DNA of 34,234 nt from Hespellia sp. Lineage in GTDB: Bacteria; Bacillota; Clostridia; Lachnospirales; Lachnospiraceae. The DNA is taken from NCBI GenBank assembly GCA_028693555.1, contig JAQUVD010000040.1, positions 1 to 34,234 of the forward strand, written 5' to 3'. Positions 1 through 8,300 of this stretch are shown one piece after another; position 1 is the stretch's first letter, and each line of letters opens with the position of its first letter. A program made the translations under genes and the position numbers. The notes beneath the pieces are model-generated. The model was not told the origin of the DNA. It did not search any database and worked only from the letters and a program-made list of their open reading frames with translations.

Positions 1-118
1 CGGCGGGGCTTATTTCAGTACCTCTATTCACAATACTGTCTTTTCATTTTTTTCAAAAATAGGACAGATTGGTACTTTAGAAGAAGTTATCTCTTTTGAA
101 ATTACATTTTGCGGAAAC

Positions 119-370
119 TCAAGTATTAGGATAATATGCCAGTGAAGATATTTCTACATTTTTCTTCTTACAATAGCCCAAAATATATATAGTCATATTA
201 TCATCCAACTCATCCACATTGATATGACTGACTCCTGCATAACGTCTCTCAGCTTTGCCCACCGGCCAGCATGCAACCTCCACACATTCAAATCCCATTT
301 CATTTGCTGTGTCGATCATTTCTTCAAATGAATACTGATCCAATATTGCTGATACAAATCCTAATTTCAC
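119..370 (-). pseudogene. truncated sugar phosphate isomerase/epimerase (N-terminal fragment)
   Basis: The 83 residues match only the first strands of an AP-endonuclease-2-like TIM-barrel sugar isomerase, whose usual length is 270-330 aa. The opening MKLGFVSAILDQYSFEEM resembles that of the complete paralogue at 1238-2215. The start is a GTG at 370, preceded by GAAAGGAG at good spacing; a longer in-frame start would overlap the next gene. The reading frame ends in TGA just after the motif AYYPNT, which in complete relatives continues. The +1 frame stays open about 30 codons but does not look like the expected barrel, so this is probably a decayed or recombined gene end. It is the last gene of the leftward isomerase-PHP unit, 22 bp after the PHP gene. 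A genuine short protein is less likely. Confidence 0.6.
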
Positions 371-392
371 GTTTTTTCTCCTTTCAAAACAA

Positions 393-1214
393 CTATCTGC
401 CAAGAATTCTTTCTGCTATTTCCTTTTTGCAGCCGTAACTTCCAATAGGGTGTGGCTTTTTTGAAAATCCACCATGGAAATCACTTCCTCCAGTTGCAAT
501 CAGATCATATTTGTCTACAATTGCTTGAAGATATACCTGACTTGCACTGCTATTTCTAGGATGCGATACCTCCACTCCATCTATTCGCTTATCCTTTGCT
601 AAATCCACCACTAATTGAAATGAATTAAATTGTTCTGGATGAGCAATCACTATGGTTGCCCCCGCTTCACGCATAACTTCCAAAACATCATCCGCTTTGG
701 GGTAATGACTCGGTACATAACAGCTTCCTTTTTTTGAAATCAATTCATCCAAAAGAGATCCCATTGGTGAATTATCATATCCAAGATCGCATAACGCTTT
801 AATAACATGTGGCTCATAAATCGCAGCACTTTTTCCTGCGCACTCCATTACATCTTCGCGTGCAAGTAAGGGATATATCTTTTGAATTTTTTCTATCATT
901 GCTAGTTTTTGATTCTTTCTGCTCTCCAATGTTTTTTTTAAAAAATCACTTAGCATTTTCTGATTCTTTGGACTATATCCTAAAATATGAACTGATCTTC
1001 CGGTCTTAATATCTGTCGCAGTTGTTTCAACGGCAGGAAGGACCGAAACGCCAAGCTTCTGCCCTTCCAAAACAGCTTCGTTTACCCCTTCTAATGTATC
1101 GTGATCGCTAACTGCTATATATGAGAGATTTTTTCGCTTTGCAATCTCTACAATTCGGGGAACTGAGACAGATCCATCCGAATATTCTGAGTGTATATGT
1201 AAATCACATTCCAT
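393..1214 (-). CDS. PHP-domain metal-dependent phosphoesterase
   Basis: A 273-aa cytosolic hydrolase of the PHP superfamily (the family of YciV/RNase AM and histidinol phosphatase). Metal ligands expected for the fold are visible: HIH at residues 6-8, DHD at 37-39, E63 in AVETT, H76, H136, H192 in IAHPEQ, H218, and the closing GSDFH with D245 and H247. The start chosen is ATG 1214, preceded by GCAGGAG 6-7 nt upstream; an upstream TTG would overlap the preceding stop but lacks its own ribosome site. It lies directly behind the sugar isomerase gene, so it may remove phosphate from, or open a cyclic phosphate on, a sugar intermediate. That role is inference; PHP proteins also act on nucleotides. 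Confidence 0.85.
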   Translation of the reverse strand: MECDLHIHSEYSDGSVSVPRIVEIAKRKNLSYIAVSDHDTLEGVNEAVLEGQKLGVSVLPAVETTATDIKTGRSVHILGYSPKNQKMLSDFLKKTLESRKNQKLAMIEKIQKIYPLLAREDVMECAGKSAAIYEPHVIKALCDLGYDNSPMGSLLDELISKKGSCYVPSHYPKADDVLEVMREAGATIVIAHPEQFNSFQLVVDLAKDKRIDGVEVSHPRNSSASQVYLQAIVDKYDLIATGGSDFHGGFSKKPHPIGSYGCKKEIAERILGR

Positions 1215-1237
1215 AACTATCTCCTGCACTTTGTTTC

Positions 1238-2215
1238 TCAATCTTTGTTAAATAATTTATCCTGCCTTCCTTCATATGGATTCTTTATAATTAATGGTTT
1301 CATGAATTCAGCAACCTTTTCAACTCCATCCATACGACTCATCGTGACATCTTCATGCTCATAGCTGAGTGACCCCTGATAACCAATCATAGATAACTCT
1401 GTAATAAGTCGTTTCCATTCTACCTGACCCCAACCTGGAATTCTAAAGCGATAGGTATGATCAAGTGCACCCATATCTCCATGCATTAAAGATCCGCCAA
1501 CTGCTATATTCTGCTTTGCCAATTCAGCATCTTTTGCGTGTACATGAAAAATCCTATCTTGAAGTCTATCAATCACAACTGCCGGATCAATCTGCAGATA
1601 TAAAGTGTTGGCAGGATCAAAATTATATCCCAATGCTGGATGATGATTCACTAATTCCAATGCACGTTCTGCCGTATGAATATCATATACAAAACTATTC
1701 GGGTGAATTTCAATCGCGAATTTTACACCATACTCCTGAAATTTATCAAGAATCGGTGTGAATCTTTCTGCAAACTGTTCTTCATATTCTGACCAGCCTT
1801 CTCCATATGGAAAGAAGAAAAATCTCCCCCAATTTTCTACTCCTGGATATCCTACAACAATTGGTACTTCTAAAGCATTTGCCGCCTGTGCTGTACGAAT
1901 CAAACTTTCTGTGCCATGTTTAATCTTTTCTTCAGGAGTCCCTTTATATATAAAATCAGTATCTTTCCCAGTTGGTCCCATAATCAAAAACGAATCTGCA
2001 TGATTTGATAACGCCTGAATAGACATACCATAACTGCTAACCATCTTTTTAATCTGGGAAGCATTATTCCCTTTAATCACGTCTTTTGTTTCAAGTTGAC
2101 CGTTTCCTTCATATGCAGGAATTTCCAACGTTTCATATCCATAGCCTGCAACCATTTTTGTAACTTCTTCAAGCGGTTTCTCACTAAAATTTGCTGTAAA
2201 AAATCCTAATTTCAT
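1238..2215 (-). CDS. sugar phosphate isomerase/epimerase (AP-endonuclease-2-like TIM barrel)
   Basis: A 325-aa cytosolic TIM-barrel enzyme of the xylose isomerase-like family. Likely divalent-metal ligands are E169 (IEIHP), D200 (NFDP), H224/H226 (FHVHAKD) and E286 (YEHED). The start MKLGFF follows GGAGGAAAAATT. It is the first gene of a leftward unit and is divergent from a DeoR regulator gene across about 160 bp holding operator-like repeats. Members isomerise or epimerise sugars, and some act as lyases on 3-keto-glycosides. Here it probably converts the imported sugar, or an oxidised form made by the Gfo/Idh/MocA dehydrogenase at 12179, into a substrate for the FGGY kinase. The exact reaction is not readable. 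Confidence 0.85.
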   Translation of the reverse strand: MKLGFFTANFSEKPLEEVTKMVAGYGYETLEIPAYEGNGQLETKDVIKGNNASQIKKMVSSYGMSIQALSNHADSFLIMGPTGKDTDFIYKGTPEEKIKHGTESLIRTAQAANALEVPIVVGYPGVENWGRFFFFPYGEGWSEYEEQFAERFTPILDKFQEYGVKFAIEIHPNSFVYDIHTAERALELVNHHPALGYNFDPANTLYLQIDPAVVIDRLQDRIFHVHAKDAELAKQNIAVGGSLMHGDMGALDHTYRFRIPGWGQVEWKRLITELSMIGYQGSLSYEHEDVTMSRMDGVEKVAEFMKPLIIKNPYEGRQDKLFNKD

Positions 2216-2254
2216 AATTTTTCCTCCTTATTTATGTTTGTTAATTACAATTTT

Positions 2255-2324
2255 ACCACATAAGCAAACACAAACAAATCGCTATTTGTGTTTATTTGAC
2301 TATTTTCCCTTTTTTTGCTATGAT
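2255..2324. promoter_or_regulatory. divergent promoter/operator region of isomerase unit and deoR-type gene
   Basis: Rightward promoter: TTGACT (2296-2301), 17-bp spacer, TATGAT (2319-2324). Just upstream is an inverted repeat, AAACACAAA (2266-2274) and TTTGTGTTT (2285-2293), ending 2 bp from the -35. Leftward, TGTGGTAAAAT gives a plausible -10 for the isomerase gene. The minus-strand motif TTTGCTTATGTGGT (2268-2255) recurs with one change at 8061-8074. These are good candidate operators for the DeoR-family regulators; binding is inferred. Confidence 0.65.
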
Positions 2325-2373
2325 TAAGACACTTTTAATTGTATATACAATTCACCTAAATGAGGAGGGTCTT

Positions 2374-3165
2374 ATGTATAGCCTTGAGAGAAAAGCTGAA
2401 ATAATTAATCTGATCGAAACCAAAGGACATGTAAGTGTTGCCGAACTATCGGAACTCTTCCACACTTCAAAAGAAACGATCCGAAGAGATATTCGTGAAC
2501 TGGAGCAAGAACATGCGTTAGCACGTACACATGGTGGCGCGGTTGCCCTACAGCCGACACTTGATGCTGACAGCTTGCTTTCTACCGAACTTCCTGTATC
2601 TGTTCGAGGTATTCGCAATTATCAAGCAAAAAATGATATTTGTAAAAAAGCTGCTTCCTATATTCAATCAGGTGACACCGTATTTGTTGATAACAGTTCC
2701 ACAACAATCTACTTAGCTCAATATATACCTGCCGATATTCAAGTGACGTTTATTACGAATTCACTCAAATTCTTAATTGAAGCCTCCAACTTGCAACGCA
2801 TCAACCAAACTTACATTTGCCTAGGAGGTATATTCCGTGGCTCCAATCTTTCAGTTTATGGTAATTCTACGCTCAACAATGCAAGGGGATATTATCCTAA
2901 TAAAGTCTTTTTATCTTGCGCAGGAATCACATCTGAACGCATGTTGACAGATGCAAGTATCCAAGAGGTTGACACAAAAAAGGTGATGATGGAACTTTCC
3001 AAAGAAGTCTTTGTACTAGCCGACCATACAAAGTTTGTCAAAAACGGCCAAGTATCTTTATCACATATTGATGGAGTCAATCATATTATTACAGACACTA
3101 CTCCGCCTGAAGAATCAATCCAGTTCCTTCAAAACCATAATATTGACTTAGTAATTTCTAACTAA
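2374..3165 (+). CDS. DeoR-family transcriptional regulator
   Basis: A 263-aa DNA-binding regulator. The N-terminal winged helix-turn-helix carries the family signature (VSVAELSELFHTSKETIRRD, then ARTHGGAV). The C-terminal domain (about 75-235) has the phosphosugar-sensing isomerase-like fold, with TVFVDNSSTT and ITNS segments. The start is ATG 2374 behind AGGAGG (2363-2368); the longer upstream frame has no ribosome site. It is a close paralogue of the regulator at 9878: both have YGN(S/T)T followed by YYPNK and a SC(A/C)GI core. It is divergent from the isomerase unit and probably controls it and the neighbouring sugar operons in response to a phosphorylated intermediate. Confidence 0.9.
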   Translation: MYSLERKAEIINLIETKGHVSVAELSELFHTSKETIRRDIRELEQEHALARTHGGAVALQPTLDADSLLSTELPVSVRGIRNYQAKNDICKKAASYIQSGDTVFVDNSSTTIYLAQYIPADIQVTFITNSLKFLIEASNLQRINQTYICLGGIFRGSNLSVYGNSTLNNARGYYPNKVFLSCAGITSERMLTDASIQEVDTKKVMMELSKEVFVLADHTKFVKNGQVSLSHIDGVNHIITDTTPPEESIQFLQNHNIDLVISN

Positions 3166-3173
3166 GATTTACC

Positions 3174-3202
3174 GAGACATCTTTTAAAGATGTCTCTTTT
3201 TT
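3174..3202 (+). terminator. rho-independent terminator after deoR-type gene
   Basis: Perfect 10-bp stem GAGACATCTT/AAGATGTCTC with a 3-nt loop, followed by six T (3197-3202). The T tract reaches the stop codon of the convergent permease gene. Confidence 0.9.
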
Positions 3203-4170
3203 CATTCTTTATTTAATACCATCTGAAGTAATACTGCAATAATGATAATTCCACCTTTAACCGCTCCTACCAAGAAAGAGTTTACTCCCATTAAATTCAT
3301 CATATTATTGATAATACCTAACGTTAAAGTACCTAATACTGTTGAAAGAATCTTTCCTTTTCCACCTGCCATGCTTGTGCCACCAATTACCGCCGCCGCG
3401 ATTGCATCCATTTCATAACTTGTTCCCGAAGAAGAGGAATTGATGCTACCTAGTCTTGATGTCTCAACAATCGTTGCCACGCATACCAAAAGCGCGGATA
3501 TCGTATAGGCAAAACATTTCACTTTTGTCGTGTCTACACCGGATAATTTACTTGCTTTTTCATTACTTCCGACAGCATAGATATGTCTGCCTACCGCAGT
3601 ATTCGAAGCAATTAGTGCAATAATAATTACACAGATAATCCAATACACAATTGGCATTGGTATGATTCCGAATAGATTACTGTTAGAAATAAAAGTATAT
3701 GCTTCACTACTTGTTCCTGCTGCCCGAAGGCCACCGCCATTTAGCAAATACTGGGATACTGCTCGATAGATATTCATTGTACCCAATGTTACGATAAATG
3801 CTGGTATCTTACACTTTGCAACAAGGATACCTGTAATCACTCCAAAAATAATTGCTGCTACCGCCCCACTAATTGCAGCCAAAAGCAAATTCTGCGTTGA
3901 ATTGAATACAGTAATTACTACTACGCCTAAAATCGCCAATTGGGAGCCGACTGATAAATCAATTCCGCCGGTAATAATGATTAAGGTCATTCCAAGTGCG
4001 ATAATGCCAATGATAGAATTGTTCCTCAAAATGTTAACAATGTTGCTGACTGAAAGAAACATAGTTCCTTTCAACATAATTGATAGAATAAATAACACGA
4101 TAAACGAAATCAAAGCACTGTTATTACTAACTAGTTTTTTCCAGTTCTTTCCTCCAATTTTTCCCTTCAT
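3202..4170 (-). CDS. RbsC-like sugar ABC transporter permease
   Basis: A 322-aa polytopic membrane protein of the BPD_transp_2 (RbsC/XylH/MglC) family, with 8-10 hydrophobic segments. The family motif GITGGIDLSVGS is visible as ITGGIDLSVGSQLAI near residue 70, and a loop with AVGSNEKASKLSGVD near 200 couples to the ATPase. The start is ATG 4170, seven nt after AGGAGG; the TTG two codons upstream is too close to that site. It is the last gene of the leftward reductase-SBP-ATPase-permease operon, 11 bp after the ATPase gene. No second permease gene is present, so a homodimer is expected. Confidence 0.93.
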   Translation of the reverse strand: MKGKIGGKNWKKLVSNNSALISFIVLFILSIMLKGTMFLSVSNIVNILRNNSIIGIIALGMTLIIITGGIDLSVGSQLAILGVVVITVFNSTQNLLLAAISGAVAAIIFGVITGILVAKCKIPAFIVTLGTMNIYRAVSQYLLNGGGLRAAGTSSEAYTFISNSNLFGIIPMPIVYWIICVIIIALIASNTAVGRHIYAVGSNEKASKLSGVDTTKVKCFAYTISALLVCVATIVETSRLGSINSSSSGTSYEMDAIAAAVIGGTSMAGGKGKILSTVLGTLTLGIINNMMNLMGVNSFLVGAVKGGIIIIAVLLQMVLNKE

Positions 4171-4181
4171 TTCCAATCCTC

Positions 4182-5654
4182 CTATGCTTCTTTCAAATTA
4201 CCACCAGTCGCCAAAATCATAATATTCTCTTCATTTGCCTCTTTTCTGGTTAATTCTTTTTTAACTTTCCCATGAAATAGCACATACAACCTATCACATA
4301 GCATTAAAATTTCTTGCGCTTCGCTTGATAGAACAACAAAACTGACACCTTGCTGAGCCAACTTCATAATAATCTCATAGATTTCTAGTTTTGCACCAAT
4401 ATCAACACCTTGTGTAGGATTGTCTAGGATTACTAATTTAGGATTTGAGCTTATCGCTTTTGCAAGAATTGCTTTTTGTTGATTCCCACCCGATAAACTT
4501 GTAATTAAATCTTTTGTATCTGCAACCTTAATATTCAGCTTTCCAACATATTCATCCACAAACGTTTTCTCTTTCTTTTTGTCCACGAATAGAAGTGATT
4601 TAAATCGTTCTAAGATAGAAATGCTCATATTCGAACCCACACTTAAGTCTTTAATAATTCCATTTTCTTTTCTATTTCGTGGCAAATAGGAAATCTTTTG
4701 CTTTTGCGCTTTTCCTGTACTGTGCATAATACATTCTTTCCCGCCAATAAAAATCTTTCCTTTATAATCTTTATTACAGCCATAAACAGTATTGAAAATT
4801 TCGCTTCTTCCATCGCCCAAAAGTCCGGTAAATCCAACAATTTCCCCGGAACCTATATGAAAATTAATATCTTCGAATTCACGTTCTCTTTCTAGATTTT
4901 CAACTCTCATAATATCTGGGCCAATCTCCCGTTCTATATACAAATCATCATAGGATAGATCTTTTCCGACCATGTGTTTTGCCAAAGATGCCTCTGTAAC
5001 TGTCTGATCAACTTCACCTGTTGCGACAACACATCCGTCACGCATCACTGTATATTCATCACAAATCTCCAAAACTTCATTTAACTTATGAGAAATAAAT
5101 ACAAAACTCACACCTTGTTTTTTTAGTCCTCTCATAAGCGTAAATACATGATCAATCTCAACATTTGTAAGTGAAGAAGTTGGCTCATCCATGATAATAA
5201 CTTTCGCATTTTTCATCAATGCTCTGGCAATTTCTACAACCTGCTTATAGGATGCATTGATATCTTCTACTTTTGTATTTGGATCCAACTCAATTTCCAT
5301 TTTCATTAAGATTTCAGTTGCTTTTTCATACATAGATCTCTTGTCTAGATGTCCTTGTTTTTTTAATTCACACCCTAGGAAAAGATTTTCATATACATTC
5401 AAATCATTTACCAGTGTTAATTCCTGATGTATAAATGCTATACAATTGTTTTCTTTATCATCAACCGTAATATTTCCACCATCTTTCGATAAAATTCCGG
5501 TCAAAATATTCATTAATGTTGTTTTACCAGTCCCGTTTTCACCTAACAAAGCATGAATACTTCCCTGCTTTAATAAAAAATCAACGCCATGAAGCACTTG
5601 ATTACTTCCAAAAGATTTTTCAATTCCTTGCATATTAACAATATAGTCGCTCAT
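4182..5654 (-). CDS. RbsA-like sugar ABC transporter ATP-binding protein (two NBDs)
   Basis: A 490-aa cytosolic ATPase with two nucleotide-binding domains, energising sugar uptake with the RbsC- and RbsB-like partners. NBD1 has Walker A GENGTGKTT (38-46), Walker B VIIMDEP and the switch ISHK. Its signature region reads INASYKQ rather than LSxGQ. NBD2 has the usual degenerate Walker A (GLLGDGRSE), a canonical signature LSGGNQQ (387-393), and Walker B with Asn in place of the catalytic Glu (ILDNPTQG, D411-N412). Both domains therefore carry a non-standard element, more than is usual for RbsA. The start is ATG 5654 after AGAGGTG. The substrate is unknown; neighbours suggest an unusual or deoxy sugar. 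Confidence 0.92.
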   Translation of the reverse strand: MSDYIVNMQGIEKSFGSNQVLHGVDFLLKQGSIHALLGENGTGKTTLMNILTGILSKDGGNITVDDKENNCIAFIHQELTLVNDLNVYENLFLGCELKKQGHLDKRSMYEKATEILMKMEIELDPNTKVEDINASYKQVVEIARALMKNAKVIIMDEPTSSLTNVEIDHVFTLMRGLKKQGVSFVFISHKLNEVLEICDEYTVMRDGCVVATGEVDQTVTEASLAKHMVGKDLSYDDLYIEREIGPDIMRVENLEREREFEDINFHIGSGEIVGFTGLLGDGRSEIFNTVYGCNKDYKGKIFIGGKECIMHSTGKAQKQKISYLPRNRKENGIIKDLSVGSNMSISILERFKSLLFVDKKKEKTFVDEYVGKLNIKVADTKDLITSLSGGNQQKAILAKAISSNPKLVILDNPTQGVDIGAKLEIYEIIMKLAQQGVSFVVLSSEAQEILMLCDRLYVLFHGKVKKELTRKEANEENIMILATGGNLKEA

Positions 5655-5678
5655 AATTCGCACCTCTGTTAAAATCAA

Positions 5679-5717
5679 GGCACTCCTCATGCATCCTTCA
5701 GGATGCTAAGGAATGCC
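5679..5717 (-). other. intercistronic mRNA hairpin between binding-protein and ATPase genes
   Basis: An 83-bp gap holds a long stem-loop: outer arms GGCACTCCT (5679-5687) and AGGAATGCC (5709-5717) with one wobble, inner arms GCATCC (5691-5696) and GGATGC (5701-5706) around loop TTCA. There is no T tract on the minus strand, so it is more likely a 3' stabiliser or partial attenuator that keeps the binding protein in excess than a full terminator. Confidence 0.6.
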
Positions 5718-5737
5718 CCAACTCATCTTATTTGATT

Positions 5738-6724
5738 TTAGTATGGTGAATCTGCATCTAAATAATCTGCTACATTACTTGAGTCTACAGTTGTTGGTGC
5801 AATAATTGTCTCCGCCTCAACATCTTTCCCCTGCGAAAGATCATATGCTACGGCAATTGCATCGCCAAGCATCGATGGACTATAAGTCTCCGTAAAGCAA
5901 TTGATATCCTTTTCATTCTGAATCTTATCATACCATGACTGTGCTCCACCGCCACCAGAAATGTACTTGATATCCGTTCTTTTTGCTTCTTGAATAGCCT
6001 GTAAAATACCTAATGATGGCTCATCATCGATAGAATAGACTGCATCAATCTGAGAATATGTAGTTAACATATCTGTTGCCATTGTAAGACCCGCTTCTTG
6101 TGTAAATGCTTCAGCTGTCACTTCAACCAATTCAATATCAGGATAATTTGCTTTCATTTCATCCTCAAATGCCTGCGTCCTTTCAACAGAAACAGAACCA
6201 AGAGATGGCGCTGACATTACTGCAATTATTCCTTTTCCATTAAGTGCTTCCCCAAGATATTTTGCTGCCTCTGTTCCTATTGCAGGATTATCACCTGCAA
6301 CGTAAGCTGTTGTTTCAACATCTACTTTACGGTCAAATACAACAAGTTCAATACCCGCATCAACAATCTTCTGTGCGGCTGTTGTTACTTCGTCATTCTG
6401 TGGAAGCAATACAATCTGTGAACATCCCATAGATATCAATTCATCAATGTCATTGGCTTGATCATTCACACTGTCTGAAGTTAATATTTTGTATCCCGTT
6501 CCTTCCTTCAAACCAAGCTCCTCTACTTTTTGTTGTGCGTAATAAGCAGCTCCTGCTGTCCATCCATGATCTGCGGATGGAATGGAAATACCAATTAGAC
6601 CACTGCTTTCTGTTGATGCTGCCGATCCTGCTGTTGATGACGAACCACTAGAACTTGTGCATCCTGCAAGAAGTCCCCCAACCATTGCAATACTAAGTAT
6701 TGCTGCAAACACTTTTTTCTTCAT
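5738..6724 (-). CDS. RbsB-like sugar-binding lipoprotein of ABC transporter
   Basis: A 328-aa extracytoplasmic solute-binding protein (Peripla_BP_4 family). The signal peptide MKKKVFAAILSIAMVGG ends in lipobox LLAGC with C22, followed by a Ser/Ala/Gly-rich tether. The sugar-binding fold begins near residue 42 (IGISIPSADHGW), and VFDRKVD and AYVAGDNPAIG match the ribose/galactose-type fold. ATG 6724 is preferred over ATG 6730 because it sits 8 nt rather than 2 nt from AGGAGG. It captures the substrate for the RbsA/RbsC-like partners. It follows the ene-reductase gene; a small imperfect hairpin (6758-6775) lies in that gap. Confidence 0.93.
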   Translation of the reverse strand: MKKKVFAAILSIAMVGGLLAGCTSSSGSSSTAGSAASTESSGLIGISIPSADHGWTAGAAYYAQQKVEELGLKEGTGYKILTSDSVNDQANDIDELISMGCSQIVLLPQNDEVTTAAQKIVDAGIELVVFDRKVDVETTAYVAGDNPAIGTEAAKYLGEALNGKGIIAVMSAPSLGSVSVERTQAFEDEMKANYPDIELVEVTAEAFTQEAGLTMATDMLTTYSQIDAVYSIDDEPSLGILQAIQEAKRTDIKYISGGGGAQSWYDKIQNEKDINCFTETYSPSMLGDAIAVAYDLSQGKDVEAETIIAPTTVDSSNVADYLDADSPY

Positions 6725-6782
6725 AATCATTTCCTCCTGTTATGAAATTTTTATTTTCACCCTTATTTTAAGGTGTGGTGAA

Positions 6783-8024
6783 TCAAGTATGGTGAATCGT
6801 AAGGTTACCTTTTTCTTTTCTTGTTCTTACTAACTCTTCATGTGCAGATTTATCATATGCGCAACATCCCACCTTACTCTGCTGAATCAGAAGTTCAAGA
6901 CACCGGTCGCATAATAGGCAATATTTGATTTCATCCTCTTTTCCCTCTGCTAATTTTGCTGGAAGATACGGATCTGCAAACGACTGTCTTCCAAGACCAA
7001 TCATATCGCATACATTGTCATTCAGGCACCATGTTCCATAGTTAAGTAGATTACTTTCTTCTGGTGTTACCGCGCAAAGACCATTCTTACCACTTCCAAA
7101 TGGCGAGAAGTTTGATCCAATTACTACTGTTTCTGGTTTTAATGCCTTTCGGATTTCCTTTGCCCAATACTGATGTAAGTATGCATAATAAGGAATATGT
7201 CTATCCACCTGTGTCAAACTGACTGTGATAGAAGGACTACCTGCCGACTGGATAATAAAACTTGCGCCACGTTCTTCCAATCCCTTTACTAATTTAATCA
7301 CTTCTGTCATATCCATAATTGGTGAATGAGGACCCTCTGTTCCAAATCCACCAGGAAATCCTTCCCATGCTGAAATCTTAGAGCCTATTAAGAAGTTTTC
7401 ATCTGGAACAGCTTTTCTGATTCTTTCAATCAGTTCAAATGCGAAACGTGATCGGTTTTCCCAGCTTCCGCCATATTTCCAATCTCTATCATTATGTGGT
7501 CGAATCATTTGGCATCCAAGATATCCATGTGATAACTTCATGTCAATACCATCTGCTCCTGCACGATACGCAATCTCAGCTGCTGTTACAAAGCTGTCCA
7601 TAATTCTCTCAACATCTTCCTCTGTTAATAGCTCTCCGCCATATCCCGGAAGTGGATTAGGTGTTACCCGTTTTGAGAATTCTGGATTCGAAATCTCTCC
7701 TGAATGAGTCAACTGAAAAACAAGCAATGTTTTTGGATTTGCCTCATGAACTCTTCTACAGAATTCTTTTAATGCTGTCTCGTTTGGCGGCATGATTGTT
7801 AACTGATTGTCTCTTGCTCTACTTTCACGTGTCACTGTGATTGCTTCTAATGAAATAAGTCCGGCACCGCCTTTCGCCAACTCTACATATCTTTGGGTTG
7901 TTTTTTCAGAAGGATTTCCTGATTCATCCTCTGCATTACACTCCATCGCCTGAATAAAGAATCGATTTTGTGCTGTTCTTGGACCAATTTTAATTTGATC
8001 TAATAACTTCTTTGTGTTATCCAT
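6783..8024 (-). CDS. Old Yellow Enzyme-type NADH:flavin oxidoreductase with Fe-S motif
   Basis: A 413-aa FMN-binding TIM-barrel reductase. Family features are QLTHSGE, the substrate/FMN segment DGIDMKLSHGYLGCQMIRPH, YGGSWENRSRF and a C-terminal GLGRQSFADP. After the barrel comes a cluster C369-x2-C372-x2-C375-x11-C387, as in dienoyl-CoA reductase-type enzymes that bind [4Fe-4S]. The FAD/NAD domains of those enzymes are absent, so electrons must come from a separate donor or directly from NAD(P)H. The start follows AGGAG. It heads the operon containing the sugar importer, which is unusual. It probably reduces an activated C=C bond in an intermediate of the imported compound; the substrate is inferred only by context. 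Confidence 0.85.
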   Translation of the reverse strand: MDNTKKLLDQIKIGPRTAQNRFFIQAMECNAEDESGNPSEKTTQRYVELAKGGAGLISLEAITVTRESRARDNQLTIMPPNETALKEFCRRVHEANPKTLLVFQLTHSGEISNPEFSKRVTPNPLPGYGGELLTEEDVERIMDSFVTAAEIAYRAGADGIDMKLSHGYLGCQMIRPHNDRDWKYGGSWENRSRFAFELIERIRKAVPDENFLIGSKISAWEGFPGGFGTEGPHSPIMDMTEVIKLVKGLEERGASFIIQSAGSPSITVSLTQVDRHIPYYAYLHQYWAKEIRKALKPETVVIGSNFSPFGSGKNGLCAVTPEESNLLNYGTWCLNDNVCDMIGLGRQSFADPYLPAKLAEGKEDEIKYCLLCDRCLELLIQQSKVGCCAYDKSAHEELVRTRKEKGNLTIHHT

Positions 8025-8060
8025 TATTGCTCCTGCCTTTCTGTTTTTGTTGCATTATTT

Positions 8061-8240
8061 TTTGTTTATGTGGTTATACTATCATCTTTTGTCTGTTTTA
8101 GCAACATTTTTTAGAATATATTCTTCGTTTTAGCAGATTTTGCCAAATTGTAGTGCCCGTTTTTATGCATTTTACCACAAAAAGAAAAGTATGTTGCATT
8201 TATGACCGTTTAGTTGTACAATGCAAACATAAACAAAAGT
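8061..8240. promoter_or_regulatory. divergent control region of ene-reductase/transporter and kinase/aldolase operons
   Basis: The 276-bp gap between ATG 8024 (leftward) and ATG 8301 (rightward) carries ACATAAACAAA twice in opposite orientation: on the minus strand near 8073-8063 and on the plus strand near 8228-8238. The plus-strand motif TTTGTTTATGTGGT (8061-8074) differs at one base from the motif at 2268-2255. Another imperfect inverted repeat is TGTTGCATT (about 8193) with AATGCAAACA (8220-8229). Clear -35/-10 pairs could not be fixed. This looks like a DeoR-type operator region serving both directions. Confidence 0.5.
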
Positions 8241-8300
8241 TTCTATCTATATAAATACACATTTTTCTTTATACTGTATAGAAACAGAAAGGAGAACAAC

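Noticed and set aside
3902-4222. Open frames opposite the transporter, shikimate and surface-protein genes
   Set aside because: They are antisense shadows of well-supported genes, lack ribosome sites and show no recognisable domains.
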